Virus record (IMG/VR): IMGVR_UViG_3300043772_002064
Span: 1 to 33,672 of that record
DNA length: 33,672 nucleotides
Strand: one strand, 5' to 3'
DNA from: a virus
Under the pieces are notes generated by a model. That model saw only the letters and a program-made list of their open reading frames with translations. It was not told the DNA's origin and did not search any database. Position numbers and translations under genes: made by a program. Within the stretch, counting starts at the first letter, position 1. Every line of letters begins with the position of its first letter. Of this stretch, positions 33,226-33,672 are shown piece after piece.

Positions 33226-33672
33226 TGATTTCTGTTTTAACTTTGACTTACGGAAGAAAAAAGTTATTAGAAGAATCTATATTTTCATTTTTACAACAAA
33301 ACACCGATAAAAATGAAATGGTCATTATAAATGATGAAGTTGGGGTTAAATATAAATTAAATTATTCTAACGTAAAAATAATTAATTTAGATAAAAGATT
33401 TTCAAGTATATCTAAAAAATTAGAATGGGGGTTTAAACAATGTAAATATGAATACATCTATAGATTAGATGATGATGATTTACTATCACCAAATGCGTTA
33501 AAACGAGTTGAAGAACAGATAATTGAAAATCCTAATTATGAGGTTTATAGAAATTACAAACATTATTATTTTGAACATAATAAGTTTTTGGGTGTTAATG
33601 AAAGTATAAACACCGGAAATGTATATACTAAAAAATATTTAAATCGTATTAATTTTGGCGATAAAAATTTTG
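33225..33672 (+). CDS. Family 2 glycosyltransferase, N-terminal part (runs off the window)
   Basis: 149 residues of a GT-A fold glycosyltransferase are visible. It begins ISVLTLTYGRKKLLEESIFS, the normal nucleotide-sugar-binding strand and helix, and has the metal-binding acidic motif YRLDDDDLLSP (D82-D85) at the usual distance. It should transfer a sugar to an acceptor that cannot be told from this part; phage targets include hypermodified DNA bases or the cell surface. The start codon ATG at 33225 overlaps the previous stop by one base. The window ends inside the gene. Confidence 0.78.
   Translation, partial: MISVLTLTYGRKKLLEESIFSFLQQNTDKNEMVIINDEVGVKYKLNYSNVKIINLDKRFSSISKKLEWGFKQCKYEYIYRLDDDDLLSPNALKRVEEQIIENPNYEVYRNYKHYYFEHNKFLGVNESINTGNVYTKKYLNRINFGDKNF

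Noticed and set aside
1-33672. tRNA genes, CRISPR arrays, insertion sequences and attachment sites
   Set aside because: None was seen by eye; intergenic gaps are short and A/T-rich. A tRNA and repeat search would be needed to exclude them fully.

Overview
This window is a segment of a large contractile-tailed (T4-like) phage genome. The host is probably a Bacteroidetes/Flavobacteria-type bacterium. Reasons: a family B DNA polymerase, gp32-like ssDNA-binding protein and SNF2-type helicase share the window with recognisable T4-like neck, tail sheath, tail tube, tail chaperone, tape-measure and baseplate genes. The DNA is strongly AT-rich and gene starts lack a Shine-Dalgarno sequence, with A-rich leaders instead. 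Three genes carry the Bacteroidetes promoter form TTTG-N20-TAnnTTT(G/T). All functional calls come from reading the translated sequence by eye; no database search was run.

Layout. 1-1518: C-terminal part of the DNA polymerase. 1515-3022 (minus): a small fibre-like protein and a gp13-like neck protein. 3047-8321: an accessory block with strand flips. It holds a Mn-type superoxide dismutase fused to a PD-(D/E)XK nuclease-like domain, a secreted archaemetzincin-like zinc protease, a leader-bearing protein with an OmpA-like stretch, and an SNF2 helicase. 8371-9934: gp14-like and gp15-like connector/terminator proteins. 9931-10095 (minus): a 54-aa ribbon-helix-helix-like regulator. 10218-13583: a very large tail sheath protein with a Thr/Cys-rich insertion. 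13638-15449: an unknown protein and a HAD-family hydrolase. 15556-18954: tail tube, gp26-like chaperone with a probable +1 frameshift extension, and tape-measure-like protein. 19022-31039: three baseplate genes, including 1671-aa and 2228-aa giants that carry an OmpA-like domain and a C-terminal muramidase/glucosaminidase-like domain. 31083-32011: two small proteins, one with a Pro/Ala repeat. 32099-33672: ssDNA-binding protein, a small helical protein and the start of a family 2 glycosyltransferase. There is no gene-free stretch longer than 300 bases.

How the parts fit. Most genes encode virion assembly and carry a short TATTTATA motif in the sense direction upstream, probably the phage late-promoter element. 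Replication-type genes (SNF2 helicase, ssDNA-binding protein) and the metalloprotease instead have the host-like promoter. Three clear hairpin terminators with U tracts or AU-rich tails, plus one more after the ssDNA-binding protein, separate transcription units.

The most interesting signals are the SOD-nuclease fusion and its leader peptide. The leader ends in an (I/L)xE site and is shared with three other proteins, which suggests T4-style capsid targeting and proteolytic processing. The secreted archaemetzincin, the chaperone frameshift, and the overlap of an early-type promoter with a late motif also stand out.
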